Positions 35,033-45,464 of a stretch of DNA of 64,000 nucleotides are shown one piece after another. The notes under the pieces were generated by a model. The model made no database searches. It had not been told where the DNA came from and saw nothing but the letters and a program-made list of their open reading frames with translations. Position 1 is the stretch's first letter; every line of letters starts with the position of its first letter. The DNA is from Amphibacillus cookii (GTDB lineage: Bacteria > Bacillota > Bacilli > Bacillales > Amphibacillaceae), in NCBI RefSeq assembly GCF_016908375.1, contig NZ_JAFBDS010000002.1:372001-436000 (forward strand). The letters run 5' to 3'. The translations under genes and the position numbers were made by a program.

Positions 35033-36428
35033 TGACACTATCATTAACTTACTATATATTTTAGCAGCCATTTTATTTATCGTTGGTTTAAAAATGTTAG
35101 GAAATGCCCAAAAAGCACGACAAGGTAATTTGATTTCTGCTCTGGGTATGTTAATCGCGATTTTAGCAGCACTTGTCAGTCACGATGTCCTTCAGTGGCA
35201 ATGGATTGCCATTGGTATGATCGCTGGTGCCATTGTAGGTGCTGTAGCTGCTCGCTTGGTAGCGATGACAGCAATGCCGGAAATGGTAGCTTTGTTCAAT
35301 GGGTTCGGTGGTGCTGCAAGTTTGCTTGTAGGATGGTCAGAATATCATCGTTATGTAACAGTTGGTGATTTTATGGAGGTTAGTGTACCCTCACTGCTCA
35401 TTATTATTGTTACTATCGTCATTGGTGGTGCCACATTTACCGGTTCTATTATGGCGTGGGGTAAACTATCAGAGAAATTACCAAGTAAAGCGATTCAATA
35501 TCCAGGGCAACAGCTTGTTAATGCGTTATTATTAATCTTCTTACTTGGTACCACGGTTTTGTTCGGACCACTTCGTGAATTGATGAGCATGAATTCTTAT
35601 TGGTTAGTGATTATAACGATTGTCTTGTCCTGTATTTTAGGGATTTCTTTTGTTATTCCGATTGGTGGAGGGGATATGCCTGTCGTGATCTCATTGCTGA
35701 ACTCCTTTAGTGGAATGGCTGCTTGTGCAGCAGGGTTTGTCATTACTAATAATGTTTTGATTGTCGCTGGGGCATTGGTTGGCTCTAGTGGTATTATTTT
35801 GACCAATATTATGTGTAAATCGATGAATCGAAATTTAACAAATGTCCTCTTTAGTGGTTTTGGTTCAGGAAAATCGAAAACCGGAGCTGGTTTTCAAGGA
35901 GAAGCTAACCCTGTATCGGTTGAAGATGCCTATTTTATGCTCGAAGCTGCTGGTAGTGTTTTGATCGTACCAGGATATGGGATGGCAGTCGCTCAAGCGC
36001 AGCATGCTATTCAAGAGTTAGCGGCACAACTTGAAGAAAATGGGGCTGAAGTTAACTTTGCCATCCACCCAGTAGCTGGTCGAATGCCAGGACATATGAA
36101 TGTGCTATTAGCAGAAGCCAATGTACCATATGAGCAACTGAAAGAAATGGATGATGTAAATCCAACCATCGAATCGGTAGACGTGGTTATTGTTATTGGT
36201 GCTAATGACGTTGTTAATCCAGCAGCACGAACGGATGAAGACTCGCCAATTTATGGCATGCCCGTTATCGATGTTGATAAAGCTAGAACCGTTATCGTAA
36301 TGAAACGTTCATTGAATCCTGGTTTTGCGGGAATTGATAACCCATTATTTTTTAATGATAACACGAGAATGTTATTTGGAGATGCTAAGAAAACAACACA
36401 AGGTTTGGTGGCTGAATTTAAAGATTAA
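35025..36428 (+). CDS. pntB: NAD(P) transhydrogenase subunit beta
   Basis: A 467-residue protein. The first 280 residues have about eight membrane helices with PEMVALFNGFGGAASLLVG and GGGDMPVVISLLNSFSG. The C-terminal domain binds NADP(H), with VPGYGMAVAQAQHA and the late ANDVVNPAA and KRSLNPGFAGIDNPLF motifs. ATG at 35025 follows AAGGAGG and is the proper start. With PntAA and PntAB it couples proton flow to hydride transfer between NADH and NADP, mostly supplying NADPH. Confidence 0.92.
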   Translation: MINDTIINLLYILAAILFIVGLKMLGNAQKARQGNLISALGMLIAILAALVSHDVLQWQWIAIGMIAGAIVGAVAARLVAMTAMPEMVALFNGFGGAASLLVGWSEYHRYVTVGDFMEVSVPSLLIIIVTIVIGGATFTGSIMAWGKLSEKLPSKAIQYPGQQLVNALLLIFLLGTTVLFGPLRELMSMNSYWLVIITIVLSCILGISFVIPIGGGDMPVVISLLNSFSGMAACAAGFVITNNVLIVAGALVGSSGIILTNIMCKSMNRNLTNVLFSGFGSGKSKTGAGFQGEANPVSVEDAYFMLEAAGSVLIVPGYGMAVAQAQHAIQELAAQLEENGAEVNFAIHPVAGRMPGHMNVLLAEANVPYEQLKEMDDVNPTIESVDVVIVIGANDVVNPAARTDEDSPIYGMPVIDVDKARTVIVMKRSLNPGFAGIDNPLFFNDNTRMLFGDAKKTTQGLVAEFKD

Positions 36429-36547
36429 TGGTGTTAAGGCTTTAGCTTAAAAAGGCCATTACCTTCAATTTGCACTTTTAAAAAATTATGCCAAATGAGC
36501 ATAGCTAGATATAAAATCATTTCATCCAGCTGATGAGATGAAAAAGT

Positions 36548-36589
36548 AGCCTCAAATCCTTTTTTTAATAGGAATGAGGCTGTTTTTTT
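36548..36589 (+). terminator. Terminator after the pnt operon
   Basis: AGCCTCA (36548-36554) pairs with TGAGGCT (36575-36581), with TCCT/AGGA pairing inside, followed by TTTTTTT. The rest of 36429-36810 is AT-rich with no gene. Confidence 0.8.
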
Positions 36590-36810
36590 CTGGGGAAACC
36601 TATTTTAAAGTCCCTCTAAATTATAGCAGTTTACATAATCAAATTTAACCATCATACATTGCTGTATTAACAAAAGTTAGAGATATTGAAATCCTCATTC
36701 TATGTCTTCATGCATTCATTTATTTTAAAGCATATAAACAGCTAATTAGTTAAAACTATGATTATGTTTTATAATGAGCTAAAGACAATAAGATATAGAG
36801 AGGGAGTATT

Positions 36811-38271
36811 ATGGGACAGCACATTCGTTTAAGTTTAGATCATTCGTATCTAAGTCTACCTGATAAAATGTATCAAAAAGTGAAGCCAACGCCGGTCAAA
36901 TCACCACAATGGGTTGTTTTCAACCAACGATTGGCCAAAGAATTAGAATTGGATTACCAAAGCTTAAGTAGTGATCAAGGACTAGAATTATTGGCTGGAA
37001 ACCACGTTCTAGACGGAATTGAATCAATAGCGCAAGCCTATGCCGGACACCAATTTGGCCATTTTACGATGCTCGGTGATGGTCGAGCTATTTTATTAGG
37101 TGAGCAAGTAACATCTAAAGGCGAACGTTATGATATTCAGTTAAAAGGTGCTGGTAAAACGCCTTATTCTAGAGGTGGAGATGGAAGGGCAACTCTCGGT
37201 CCCATGCTGCGTGAATATCTTGTTAGTGAGGCGATGCATGGATTAGGTGCTCCGACCAATAGAAGTTTAGCTGTTGTGATGACAGGTGAGATGGTCATGC
37301 GTGAGGAACCACTACCAGGTGCAATCTTAACGCGTGTGGCAGCAAGCCATATTCGAGTTGGAACATTTCAGTATATAAGACAATACGGAACAACAGATGA
37401 GTTACGGATTTTAGCTGATTATACAATTGCTCGTCATTTCCCTGAAATACAACAACAACCTAATATTTATTTATCGATGTTTAAAGAAATCGTTAAACGG
37501 CAAGCTAAATTAATTGCTAAATGGGATCTATTGGGATTCGTTCATGGTGTGATGAATACAGATAATATGGCAGTTAGTGGTGAAACGATTGATTATGGTC
37601 CATGTGCGTTTATTGATGTTTATGATCCTGCAACTGTATTTAGTTCGATTGATCAACATGGGCGTTATGCATACAACCAGCAAAAACGTGTCGCCGTTTG
37701 GAACTTAGCTCGACTGGCTGAATCTTTGTTACCACTTATTGAGATAGAGAGTGATGATGCAATTAAAGATTTAGAAGCTATTTTGCACAAATTTTCAGAG
37801 GTTTATCAAGATGCTTGGAGTAAGGGGATGAGGGCTAAGCTCGGTCTATTTACGCAACAGGCAGATGATGACAATCTTATTAAAGAGCTTCTTACATTAA
37901 TGACTACGTTTAAGGCAGATTATACAGATACATTTCGAGCTTTAACATTATCTGATTTTAACAGTCAACAGTGGTTTGTTTCAAATGATTTCAAGCAATG
38001 GTATCAGAGGTGGCAAAAAAGAATACAATGTCAAACGCAAACCTTAGATCAAATAAAGCAACATATGAAAAACCATAACCCATCGGTGATTCCGCGTAAT
38101 TTTCGAGTTGAACAGGCTTTGAGCGCAGCTGTAGAAAAACAAGATTTTAAACCGTTTAATAAATTACTAAATGTTTTATTAAGCCCATATGCTTATACAG
38201 ATGAGCAAAAGGTTTATGCAGAACTCCCACCGGTAACTGAACAAGGATATCGAACCTATTGTGGAACATAA
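36811..38271 (+). CDS. selO: SelO/YdiU family protein adenylyltransferase
   Basis: A 486-residue pseudokinase-fold enzyme that transfers AMP to protein hydroxyl groups. Conserved blocks include GHQFGHFTMLGDGRAILLGE, QLKGAGKTPYSRGGDGRA, LGPMLREYLVSEAMHGLG, VHGVMNTDNM (metal-binding NxDN) and CAFIDVYDP. The C-terminus YRTYCGT has the usual cysteine three residues from the end, where eukaryotic SelO has selenocysteine. It is a single gene with its own terminator. Confidence 0.92.
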   Translation: MGQHIRLSLDHSYLSLPDKMYQKVKPTPVKSPQWVVFNQRLAKELELDYQSLSSDQGLELLAGNHVLDGIESIAQAYAGHQFGHFTMLGDGRAILLGEQVTSKGERYDIQLKGAGKTPYSRGGDGRATLGPMLREYLVSEAMHGLGAPTNRSLAVVMTGEMVMREEPLPGAILTRVAASHIRVGTFQYIRQYGTTDELRILADYTIARHFPEIQQQPNIYLSMFKEIVKRQAKLIAKWDLLGFVHGVMNTDNMAVSGETIDYGPCAFIDVYDPATVFSSIDQHGRYAYNQQKRVAVWNLARLAESLLPLIEIESDDAIKDLEAILHKFSEVYQDAWSKGMRAKLGLFTQQADDDNLIKELLTLMTTFKADYTDTFRALTLSDFNSQQWFVSNDFKQWYQRWQKRIQCQTQTLDQIKQHMKNHNPSVIPRNFRVEQALSAAVEKQDFKPFNKLLNVLLSPYAYTDEQKVYAELPPVTEQGYRTYCGT

Positions 38272-38316
38272 AACTCCAGAGTCCACTATTGTAAAATAGG
38301 GTGTCTGGAGTTTTTT
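38272..38316 (+). terminator. Terminator after selO
   Basis: AACTCCAGA / TCTGGAGTT followed by TTTTT. The stem starts directly at the stop codon. Confidence 0.85.
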
Positions 38317-38388
38317 ACACATGAAGAAGTAATGATGAGATCATGTAAATTTGGTTTGTCTAATGTGAAGTTGCTAATAATGCTATGG

Positions 38389-39207
38389 TCAGTCGTTAAC
38401 AATATCTTCTACCACTGCGGCAACTTCGGCGCGGGTCATCTTTTCACTTCCATGCCTCATAACAACCAGCGTTTTTTCTGCCAATTTATAAGGGATTTTA
38501 CAAAATGTAGCGATGTTACGATTGTCAATATCTTTCATATATGCTTTGGCCAAGCTAAGGTTTTCTGTTGCATAAGCAAACATATCGTCGCGAGCCCATC
38601 CGTCTGGCATAAAGGTGACACCCCGCTCTTGATCCTCATCTTGGTTCCGTAAGATGTTTACTGATTGTAGTCCACGACCAAATCCAATCGCTAGTTCTTG
38701 ATTAGTTTCTGTATCGTCATACCAACTCCAAATATCTGATAACATGACACCGACAAGACCAGCTACATAATAAGTGTAGTCATCTAAATCTTCCTTCGTA
38801 TGTATTTTCCAGTCTTTTTTCACCCACTTTGCCATTCCTATGGCCATGGTGGAAGTAGATGCTTTAACTTTATCAACAATCCCATCTGGACAAATGCTAA
38901 GCCAGTCGCCTAAACGTTTTGTCACTTCTGGGAGCACTTCTACATAGGGGGCAATTAGTTGTTGATATGTTTTAACATCAAAAGGTTTAAGTAATAATTG
39001 ACTTGTCTCTTCTAAAAGGCCCGCTTTAACTTGTTGCGGTAATTGTTCATGATCTTCAATTTCGTCGATTGCGCGCATGGATAAATAAGCAGAAGCAACA
39101 GCTTTCTTTAAGGTTGGCTTTAATAAAGTGATGGGAATGTAGAATGTCCGGCTTGTTTCTTTAAGGACGCGCATGGCTTCTTTATTGAATTTGTTATCAC
39201 TTCTCAA
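38389..39207 (-). CDS. Squalene/phytoene synthase family protein (YisP-like)
   Basis: A 272-residue all-helical isoprenoid synthase fold. The first aspartate-rich motif is DEIED near residue 47, and the second site is ILRNQDEDQERG near 180. Other family segments are SRTFYIPITLLK, YTYYVAGLVGVMLSDIW and GFGRGLQSVNI. B. subtilis YisP of this group acts as a farnesyl diphosphate phosphatase rather than a condensing enzyme. The degenerate second motif fits that or a diverged synthase. It is single, with a good AAGGAGG upstream on the minus strand. Confidence 0.82.
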   Translation of the reverse strand: MRSDNKFNKEAMRVLKETSRTFYIPITLLKPTLKKAVASAYLSMRAIDEIEDHEQLPQQVKAGLLEETSQLLLKPFDVKTYQQLIAPYVEVLPEVTKRLGDWLSICPDGIVDKVKASTSTMAIGMAKWVKKDWKIHTKEDLDDYTYYVAGLVGVMLSDIWSWYDDTETNQELAIGFGRGLQSVNILRNQDEDQERGVTFMPDGWARDDMFAYATENLSLAKAYMKDIDNRNIATFCKIPYKLAEKTLVVMRHGSEKMTRAEVAAVVEDIVND

Positions 39208-39295
39208 TCTATTTCCTCCTTTAAAATCCAGCCTATCTTAATGTAAGTTTAGCAGGATTGATTGTTAATAAGCAAGGAATTTAAATAGTAAACAC

Positions 39296-39323
39296 ATTTA
39301 TCACAGACACCGTTCGTAAAAAA
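39296..39323 (+). repeat. Dispersed repeat R1, 5' fragment
   Basis: TTTATCACAGACACCGTTCG and the following TAAAAAA match only the first part of the R1 repeat. The rest of 39208-39554 holds no gene. Confidence 0.5.
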
Positions 39324-39554
39324 TAGTTGTTATTAAACACGAAATATGAAGTCAGTCAGAGGTAAGCATGTGATTACACATTTTTTACTAAAATAAAAGT
39401 TAGATTGATGAGATAAAGTGAAAAAGACTGTGAATGGTGATTTTAGTAATGTTACACAACTGTCATATTCTTTTAGAGCTCATTCTTTGGCTTTAAACTA
39501 AAAATCAATTGTGTTAAACTAAGCATCAATTGGTTCTGAAAGGGGTTTTTAATA

Positions 39555-40292
39555 ATGAAAAAATGGATACTGGGGTTATTCCTCATTACTGTTGTAGGTT
39601 TATTAGTTGCTTGTGGTAATGACGAGGAAGATACAACTGAACAGGAGCAAGGAGCAGATCCGAATGAGGAGTTAGAAATGCCAGAACCTGATTTAGAAGG
39701 GATTCCTGACGTGGTTGCTGAAGTGAATGGTAATGAAATTACAGGTGCTGAATTTGAAATGACTTACATTAGTCAGTTTCAACAAGCTGCCATGCAATCA
39801 CAAATGACAGGTCAACCCGTTGATCAGGATCAGCTTAAATCTGAACTCGCAGATAATATGGTTGATCAAGAACTATTAGTTCAAGAGGCAGATACCAGAG
39901 GATTTGAGGCAACAGAGCAAGAGGTAGATGAGATGATTAATGATATTATGGAAGCGAACCAGCTAGAATCACGAGACGAGCTATTTGCTGTTTTAGACGA
40001 GCAAGGAACGTCTGAATCTGAGGTTATCTCTCAAATAGAAATGCAAATTAAATTGGATCAACTGATTGCTGATGAAGTGGGTGAAGTTGAAGCCACTGAA
40101 GAAGAATTACAGACATTTTATGATGAGCTTTCGGCACAATATGAAGAGACTGAAGGTATGGAAGAATTACCTCCTTTTGATGAAGTTAGGACTGAAATAG
40201 AAGAAGAATTGCAAATGCAAGAAGAATCAGAAGCGATTATGGCTTTGATTGAAGTACTTCGAAGCGATGCGGAAATTGAAACGTATCTTTAG
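39555..40292 (+). CDS. SurA-N-domain lipoprotein (chaperone-like)
   Basis: A 245-residue lipoprotein. The signal is KKWILGLFLITVVGLLVACG with the lipobox LVAC, so Cys22 would be lipidated. An acidic linker (DEEDTTEQEQG) follows, then a SurA N-terminal-like helical domain (VVAEVNGNEITGAEFEMTYI ... DNMVDQELLVQEADTRGFE). No parvulin/PPIase domain follows, unlike PrsA; the C-terminus ends in paired helices. It probably acts as a chaperone outside the membrane. Its stop overlaps the end of the IS1182 remnant. Confidence 0.82.
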   Translation: MKKWILGLFLITVVGLLVACGNDEEDTTEQEQGADPNEELEMPEPDLEGIPDVVAEVNGNEITGAEFEMTYISQFQQAAMQSQMTGQPVDQDQLKSELADNMVDQELLVQEADTRGFEATEQEVDEMINDIMEANQLESRDELFAVLDEQGTSESEVISQIEMQIKLDQLIADEVGEVEATEEELQTFYDELSAQYEETEGMEELPPFDEVRTEIEEELQMQEESEAIMALIEVLRSDAEIETYL

Positions 40293-40477
40293 ATGTTGTA
40301 ATAAAGTGGTCGTCCACCACCATCATAGGTATCCAACAGAAACTTCGTATCAACCTGTTCAACAGCTTCATGAACAATTCGGCAAACATGATTTTGGGGT
40401 ATATGTACTTCTAAATCCATTGGTAAATAGAGCTGTTTCATGTTATAATTTTTGAAAGATATATGATCATATGTCAT
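40289..40477 (-). pseudogene. IS1182 family transposase, N-terminal remnant
   Basis: From ATG at 40477 (after AAAGGAG) it reads NYNMKQLYLPMDLEVHIPQN, then RIVHEAVEQV and GGGRP, the standard N-terminus of one IS1182 subgroup. It ends abruptly after about 60 residues at the lipoprotein gene. It belongs to a different subgroup from the remnant at 40774. Confidence 0.75.
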
Positions 40478-40714
40478 AAGAAAATCGCTCCTTTGGTAGG
40501 TTATTGGTGGTACTTTAATTATACCAATTAGAGCGATTTTTTTATTTTTCATTTTTGTTAAAAATAGGCAAGCTTATTACTAAAGTAATGACCATGTATT
40601 TTTCCATTGTATGAAAATAACGCAAAGAGCGACAGGCGGCGACTCCAGCGGGAAAAGCAATGAGACTACTGAAAAAGTGATATTTTTCTCCCGTAATAAT
40701 AAAATAAAAAAAAT

Positions 40715-40752
40715 GAGCGTAATCCTCATTATAAAAGTGAGAAATTACGCTT
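40715..40752 (-). terminator. Hairpin downstream of the IS1182 remnant
   Basis: GAGCGTAAT with CCTCA inside (40715-40728) pairs with GTGAG and ATTACGCT (40737-40751). On the minus strand it is followed by a long T-rich tract, as expected for a transposase terminator. Confidence 0.6.
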
Positions 40753-40773
40753 ATTTTTCAGAGTATAGAGACT

Positions 40774-41643
40774 CTATTTTATCTCTTTTTCATACCCGTG
40801 TCTATTTTTCAACTCTGCATTTTTTGCTTCTATTTTATATCTTGATGCGGCTAATTCCTTAAATTCTTTTGTCTCTTGGAATGCCTCTTGTTCCACATGT
40901 TCTGTTGATTTTATTGTTATTGAATAGGATTTTGTTTTGGCCCCTTCTCGATAACAACCTTCACGCAACGGACACACTTTACATTGCTTCACATCGAAAA
41001 AATATTTTAGTTGTGGGTTTTGAGTGGTTGAATGCCGATGTTTCATTCCCTTTCTGGTTGCTAGATGCCCAGCTGGACAGACATACATCCCCGCATCTTT
41101 ATTAAACTGAAATGTTGTTTCTTCTGTTCGTGTCCCGTTTGATATCACTGGATGCAGTTGCGCAACTAAACGTAGATTATTTTCTTTTGAAAATATCAAA
41201 TGTCGTTTTCCTGAATAAGCCTTGTCCCCAATAACCGTATCAAATGCCAGCCCATTTTCTTTACTCTTCTTGATAAGATCCTGCAAAGAATTCGCATCAC
41301 TTTTTTCTCCTGTTGTTACGGTTGCGGCTGTTATCATCGGTTCATCTGACATTGCAATATGGGTTTTATAGCCTAAAAAAGAGGAATCAGAAGATTTATA
41401 ACCTTTACGAGCATCTGGATCAGAAGAATAGGTTTAACAATAAGTATTTAAACATGCGAATAGGTGGCTTGCAGTTCGTCCGTTATCTAGACCATATTTA
41501 TCTTCTAATTCCTCTTCAACAAAACGGAAGTCAACAAGATCGTGCATTTGACGAAGAAAGTTGTCTTTTGGAATAAGCGCATCATAAAGTTGCGTATAAG
41601 GACTTAACGAAAGGGATGTTTGTTGTTTTAACATTATTTTCAC
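40774..41643 (-). pseudogene. Internally deleted IS1182 family transposase
   Basis: The minus strand starts with an IS1182 N-terminus (LYDALIPKDNFLRQMHDLVDF, then LEDKYGLDNGR). It shifts frame so that IRMFKYLLL is read in another frame, and joins directly to TYSSDPDARKGYKSSD and the catalytic C-terminal half (VIGDKAYSG, the cysteine cluster CKVCPLREGC, RYKIEAKNAELKNRHGYE). About 100 residues between are missing, and the normal C-terminal end is lost after HGYE. It cannot make active transposase. Confidence 0.8.
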
Positions 41644-41740
41644 CGCTCTTTTCTTATTACTTCTCTTTCTATTATACCAAAAAAAAGAGATTAAAACGGA
41701 TTATTGTAAGGTGTTTAGTAAGATTAGATCGCTAATAAAA

Positions 41741-41872
41741 CGGAAGTGAAAGACGACGACTCCAGCGGGAATAGCACGCGTCCGAAGATCCACTTCTCCT
41801 CGCGTTCTTGGCTAGGAGAAGTTAGCTGAGGCCGTGCCCGCGGAAAGCGATCGTCTGTAACTGGAGTGGAAT
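41741..41872 (+). repeat. GC-rich dispersed repeat R3
   Basis: GACTCCAGCGGGAATAGCAC ... GCCCGCGGAAAGCGATCGTC is the long imperfect hairpin common between genes of many Bacillaceae (CTCCnGCGGGAA ... GCCCGCGGAAAGCG). Related pieces lie at 40625-40670 and in the next entries. Confidence 0.7.
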
Positions 41873-41904
41873 ACACCATACTTTAATTATAAAATACCTC
41901 CATG

Positions 41905-42025
41905 GGCTAGTTTTTCAGCAGTCTCGAATAGCACGAGCTGAAGATCCCGCAGGGTGGTTTTTCCGAGGAAGCTGAAGCATTGCCCGCGGAAAGCGTCCGC
42001 CTATAGCGGTTCGAGTACTCTAATT
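41905..42025 (+). repeat. GC-rich dispersed repeat R3, second copy
   Basis: AGCACGAGCTGAAGATCCCG ... TTGCCCGCGGAAAGCGTCCG, the same R3 family, tandem to the copy at 41741. No gene lies in 41644-42113. Confidence 0.65.
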
Positions 42026-42042
42026 GTAATTACCAGAAAAAC

Positions 42043-42085
42043 AAGAGGCTGCCCAAAAGTTTCAATACTTTTGGGACGGCCTCTT
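42043..42085 (-). terminator. Terminator of the chemotaxis receptor
   Basis: AAGAGGCTGCCCAAAAGT / ACTTTTGGGACGGCCTCTT, an 18-bp stem with one bulge. On the minus strand it is followed by GTTTTTC. Confidence 0.85.
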
Positions 42086-42113
42086 TTAGTGTTTAATCTT
42101 AAGGTATGTGGAA

Positions 42114-43811
42114 TTAATACTTAAATTGATCGATGCTATATTGTAGTTTTTCTGAAATGGTCGCCAAAGCTTTAGATGCTTGAAAAATATCTTCCATCAT
42201 TTTTTTCTGTTCTTTCCCAGATTTCGCGATTTTTTCTGTGCTACCTGATGATTGTTCGGCGATTTCAGTCATCCCATCAACTTCTTTGACTAGATCTTGC
42301 ATTTGTTGTTTGCTTTTATTTATATCGATTGTTAATTGATGAAGTTGCTGTGCCGTTTTAGAAGCTGTTGATGAAATACTAGTGAATGCACCATTGGTTT
42401 TGTAAATCAAATCAATACCTTGTTCAACCGTTAATTGAGCATGACTTGTTTGATCCACAGATTGAATAGCTTCGCTTTGTAAGTCTTTAATTAAATTTGA
42501 AACTTGCTCCGTCGCTTGTCCGGTTTCTTCTGCTAGCTTTCGAACTTCCTCTGCAACAATTGAAAATCCTAGACCATGTTCCCCTGCACGAGCTGCTTCA
42601 ATAGAAGCATTCAACGCTAGTAAGTTGGTCTGTTCTGAGATTGATGTAATCAACGTAACGATTTTGTCAATTTCTTTTGCCTTAATGTTCAGTTGATTTG
42701 CAATCTTACCCATTTGATTTGTATTATCTTTAATGTTATTCATTTGTTGAATCGTTTGGTTAACAACCTCTCTACCATTTTTAGAAACTTGGTCTGTATC
42801 GTTGGAAGCCTGTGCAGCTTGCTCAATTTGTGTTGAAACTACATGTATATGTTTAGCTATATTTGTAATATTCTGATTTGCGTTCTGTGTTGATTGTGAT
42901 TGTTGCTCGACACCGGCAGCCATATTATTCATTGCCATATGTATTTGGTCAGTGGCAAAGCTAGTATCTTCAGCACTCGCAAATAATTGCTCTGAGGTTG
43001 CTGCAATCAGTTGAGCGTTTTCAGCAACTCCTGCGATAACTTGTTGTAAAGATGCGACCATTTGGTTGACATCATCGGCTAAAGCGCCTAAGTCGTCCTT
43101 ATTAGAGATTGAGAGAGGTTGAATATTTAGTGAGCCTTTAGCAACTTTATTTACATGCGAACTAATTAATTGAATAGGCTTAGTCATTTTTCGAATGATG
43201 ATAATCGTTACGATAGCGGCTAAGAACGGTAGAATGATCGCTATTATTAATGTTGGCTTTGCCATTTCCCAAGTACGTTCTCGTACAATTGATCCTTCGA
43301 AGTCAATGGTATTAATAGCGATGACTTCATTTTGAGGATTATGATCTTGGAATATAGGCGCATAGCCTGTTACCCTTGTGATCCCACCAAATTCATAAAC
43401 ATCGGTATAATAACTATGTCCGGCTTTAACATGTTCAATTGCCTCTTCATCAATCATGAATGTATCACCTGCTTGAAAACCCTGTGACCGAAGATTACTA
43501 TCAGCAGCTAATACTTTACCATCTAATGATAAAATATAGTGAGCTTCAAAAATATCTTTTTTTCCAATTGTCCATTCAATTTCATCTTCAATTTGATTGA
43601 GGTAACTTCTTTCCCCGCTCACTAATTGCTGAAGGGCTTCTGGGTCAATTATCCCAGTTGTAATATTAGCACAACCTGTTAATTCAACACCGGCAGCTTG
43701 TAACACTTCTTGATAGCTTGAACGATAATTGAATATTGCAAGTATACTTATCGTTAAAAAAACAATAAGCGACACGATCAACGCCATTTTATTGGTCAAA
43801 CTTAGTCTCAT
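42114..43811 (-). CDS. Methyl-accepting chemotaxis protein
   Basis: About 565 residues from the ATG at 43811. A membrane segment ([19 protein letters not shown]) is followed by an extracellular Cache-like sensor of about 140 residues ([20 protein letters not shown]), a second membrane segment ([21 protein letters not shown]), HAMP, and the cytoplasmic methylation and signalling domain with [21 protein letters not shown]. It reports ligand binding to CheA/CheW at the membrane. A longer frame to 43862 exists, but AAGGGAG lies closer to the chosen start. Unlike the receptor at 6429 it is intact. Confidence 0.9.
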   Translation of the reverse strand: MRLSLTNKMALIVSLIVFLTISILAIFNYRSSYQEVLQAAGVELTGCANITTGIIDPEALQQLVSGERSYLNQIEDEIEWTIGKKDIFEAHYILSLDGKVLAADSNLRSQGFQAGDTFMIDEEAIEHVKAGHSYYTDVYEFGGITRVTGYAPIFQDHNPQNEVIAINTIDFEGSIVRERTWEMAKPTLIIAIILPFLAAIVTIIIIRKMTKPIQLISSHVNKVAKGSLNIQPLSISNKDDLGALADDVNQMVASLQQVIAGVAENAQLIAATSEQLFASAEDTSFATDQIHMAMNNMAAGVEQQSQSTQNANQNITNIAKHIHVVSTQIEQAAQASNDTDQVSKNGREVVNQTIQQMNNIKDNTNQMGKIANQLNIKAKEIDKIVTLITSISEQTNLLALNASIEAARAGEHGLGFSIVAEEVRKLAEETGQATEQVSNLIKDLQSEAIQSVDQTSHAQLTVEQGIDLIYKTNGAFTSISSTASKTAQQLHQLTIDINKSKQQMQDLVKEVDGMTEIAEQSSGSTEKIAKSGKEQKKMMEDIFQASKALATISEKLQYSIDQFKY

Positions 43812-44090
43812 TGTAAACAAATCTCCCTTATACCTTCTATTATATTCACTTAGTATATTCATAGATAATTACAGTTGTCAATGACTTTAGAACTAGTTCT
43901 TTTTACTAACTTTATAGTTTGTAAAGTTAGTAAAAAGAGACTTGGCTACTCGTGCAAATTGAAAGATATATCAATTGTTTTAAATAAAGTCTTACATAGA
44001 TCGATAGTAAGGGCGATTAACTGTTCAATCCAGAGTCATCTAAGAACTTAAATCAAATAGTAGCTTACGTTAGCTTCCTCTTTTTAAAAA

Positions 44091-44226
44091 CGTTTATCAC
44101 AAATAACCGTCCGTAAAAACCCCCACTTCAAATATAGAGAGTAGATCAAAACTATTTAGGTGGGTGATAACGAAGGCTAATGTTCGAATTCACTCAACTA
44201 ACAATCATTGAAATTTCGCTTTATTA
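44091..44226 (+). repeat. Dispersed repeat R1, short form
   Basis: Begins CGTTTATCACAAATAACCGT, contains GGTGGGTGATAACG, and ends TTGAAATTTCGCTTTAT. At about 135 bp it defines the short form of the repeat. The rest of 43863-44283 has no gene. Confidence 0.75.
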
Positions 44227-44283
44227 TAATACAATATTTATTTAGTTTGCTATACTAAGGTTAGATATGGAAGGGAGATTAAC

Positions 44284-45363
44284 ATGTATAAAAAATTTAT
44301 GAAAATCGCGTCAGTGATTATTGTATTGTTTATTATGATCTACTTGGCCTCATTAGTTAATTGGATCTTTTATCCTGTTCTAGTATTTGGACGAACATTA
44401 TTTATTCCCATTTTAATAGCTAGCTTGTTATTTTATATATTTAAACCATTGGTGAAGTGGTTGAACAATTATGTTTCCAAGACAATGGCTATTATCATTT
44501 TGTACATTTGCTTTATTGCAATACTTATTGGGTTAGTTTCTTTTATTGTGCCAGAAATTCAAAAACAAGTATTATTACTGATTAATAGTATGCCAGCAAT
44601 TGTTGAAGATATTCAATCGCTTCTATTTGAGTTACAAGAGAATGAATGGCTTGAACGCCTTAACTTGGTTGATTTATTTGAGGTAGAAGAGCAGGTTGAA
44701 GAAGTAGGGCGATCCATTTCTACTACGATTGGTGATTTTGTATCTGGTACGATTAATTTTCTTGGTGTCCTGTTCAATATAATGATTAGTTTGTTTATTA
44801 TCCCTTTTGTTTTGTTTTATATGCTGAAGGAAGGTGAGAAGTTTCCTAAAAGCTTTGTGCGGTTTGTTCCAGAGGCTCGACATGAGGAACTTAAGAGCAC
44901 GTTTAAAGATTTGGATCAGACACTTAGTCATTACATACAAGGCGTTATGATCGTTTGTTTATCAATAGGAATATTGTGCTATACTAGTTTTTCAATTGTT
45001 GGCTTAGACTTTGCTCTTATATTGGCTTTAATTGCGATGGTAACAAATGTTATCCCATATATAGGGCCATGGATCGGTGCAGTTCCTGCTACGATTGTGG
45101 GTTTAGTGCAATCACCTTTAATGGCTTTAACAGTTATTATTATTATTGTTGTGATTCAACAGATTGAGAGCCTGTTTATTCAACCCCAAGTTATGGGTAA
45201 AAAAATGTCAATGCACCCGGTGACCGTGTTATTTCTTGTATTGGTCGCAGGGCGATTTGCGGGGATTTTAGGCATGATTTTGGCAGTTCCTTTTTACGCA
45301 ATTGCAAAAGTACTCCTCACCCATTTATATCGAGTGCTTCAATTAAGAAAAACGTCAGTTTAA
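44284..45363 (+). CDS. AI-2E transporter family (PerM-like) membrane protein
   Basis: A 359-residue membrane protein with about eight hydrophobic segments and the family layout: two N-terminal helices, a soluble stretch with EIQKQVLLLINSMPAIVEDI, FVLFYMLKEGEKFP, and the C-terminal YIGPWIGAVPATIVGL, IEGLF-like QIESLFIQPQVMGKKMSMHPV and GILGMILAVPFYA. Members move small organic molecules or sodium for protons; the substrate here is unknown. A terminator overlaps its 3' end. Confidence 0.88.
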   Translation: MYKKFMKIASVIIVLFIMIYLASLVNWIFYPVLVFGRTLFIPILIASLLFYIFKPLVKWLNNYVSKTMAIIILYICFIAILIGLVSFIVPEIQKQVLLLINSMPAIVEDIQSLLFELQENEWLERLNLVDLFEVEEQVEEVGRSISTTIGDFVSGTINFLGVLFNIMISLFIIPFVLFYMLKEGEKFPKSFVRFVPEARHEELKSTFKDLDQTLSHYIQGVMIVCLSIGILCYTSFSIVGLDFALILALIAMVTNVIPYIGPWIGAVPATIVGLVQSPLMALTVIIIIVVIQQIESLFIQPQVMGKKMSMHPVTVLFLVLVAGRFAGILGMILAVPFYAIAKVLLTHLYRVLQLRKTSV

Positions 45364-45379
45364 TAGGCTGACGTTTTTT
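45347..45379 (+). terminator. Terminator overlapping the permease stop codon
   Basis: AACGTCAG / CTGACGTT with a 9-nt loop, followed by TTTTT. The left arm is inside the last codons of the gene. Confidence 0.85.
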
Positions 45380-45464
45380 GTGTGTTCCAAAATATCATAT
45401 CTTTTTACAACACATAGATTAGGCCTAGTATTATAAAATAAAACGATTATATAATAGAGACGCT

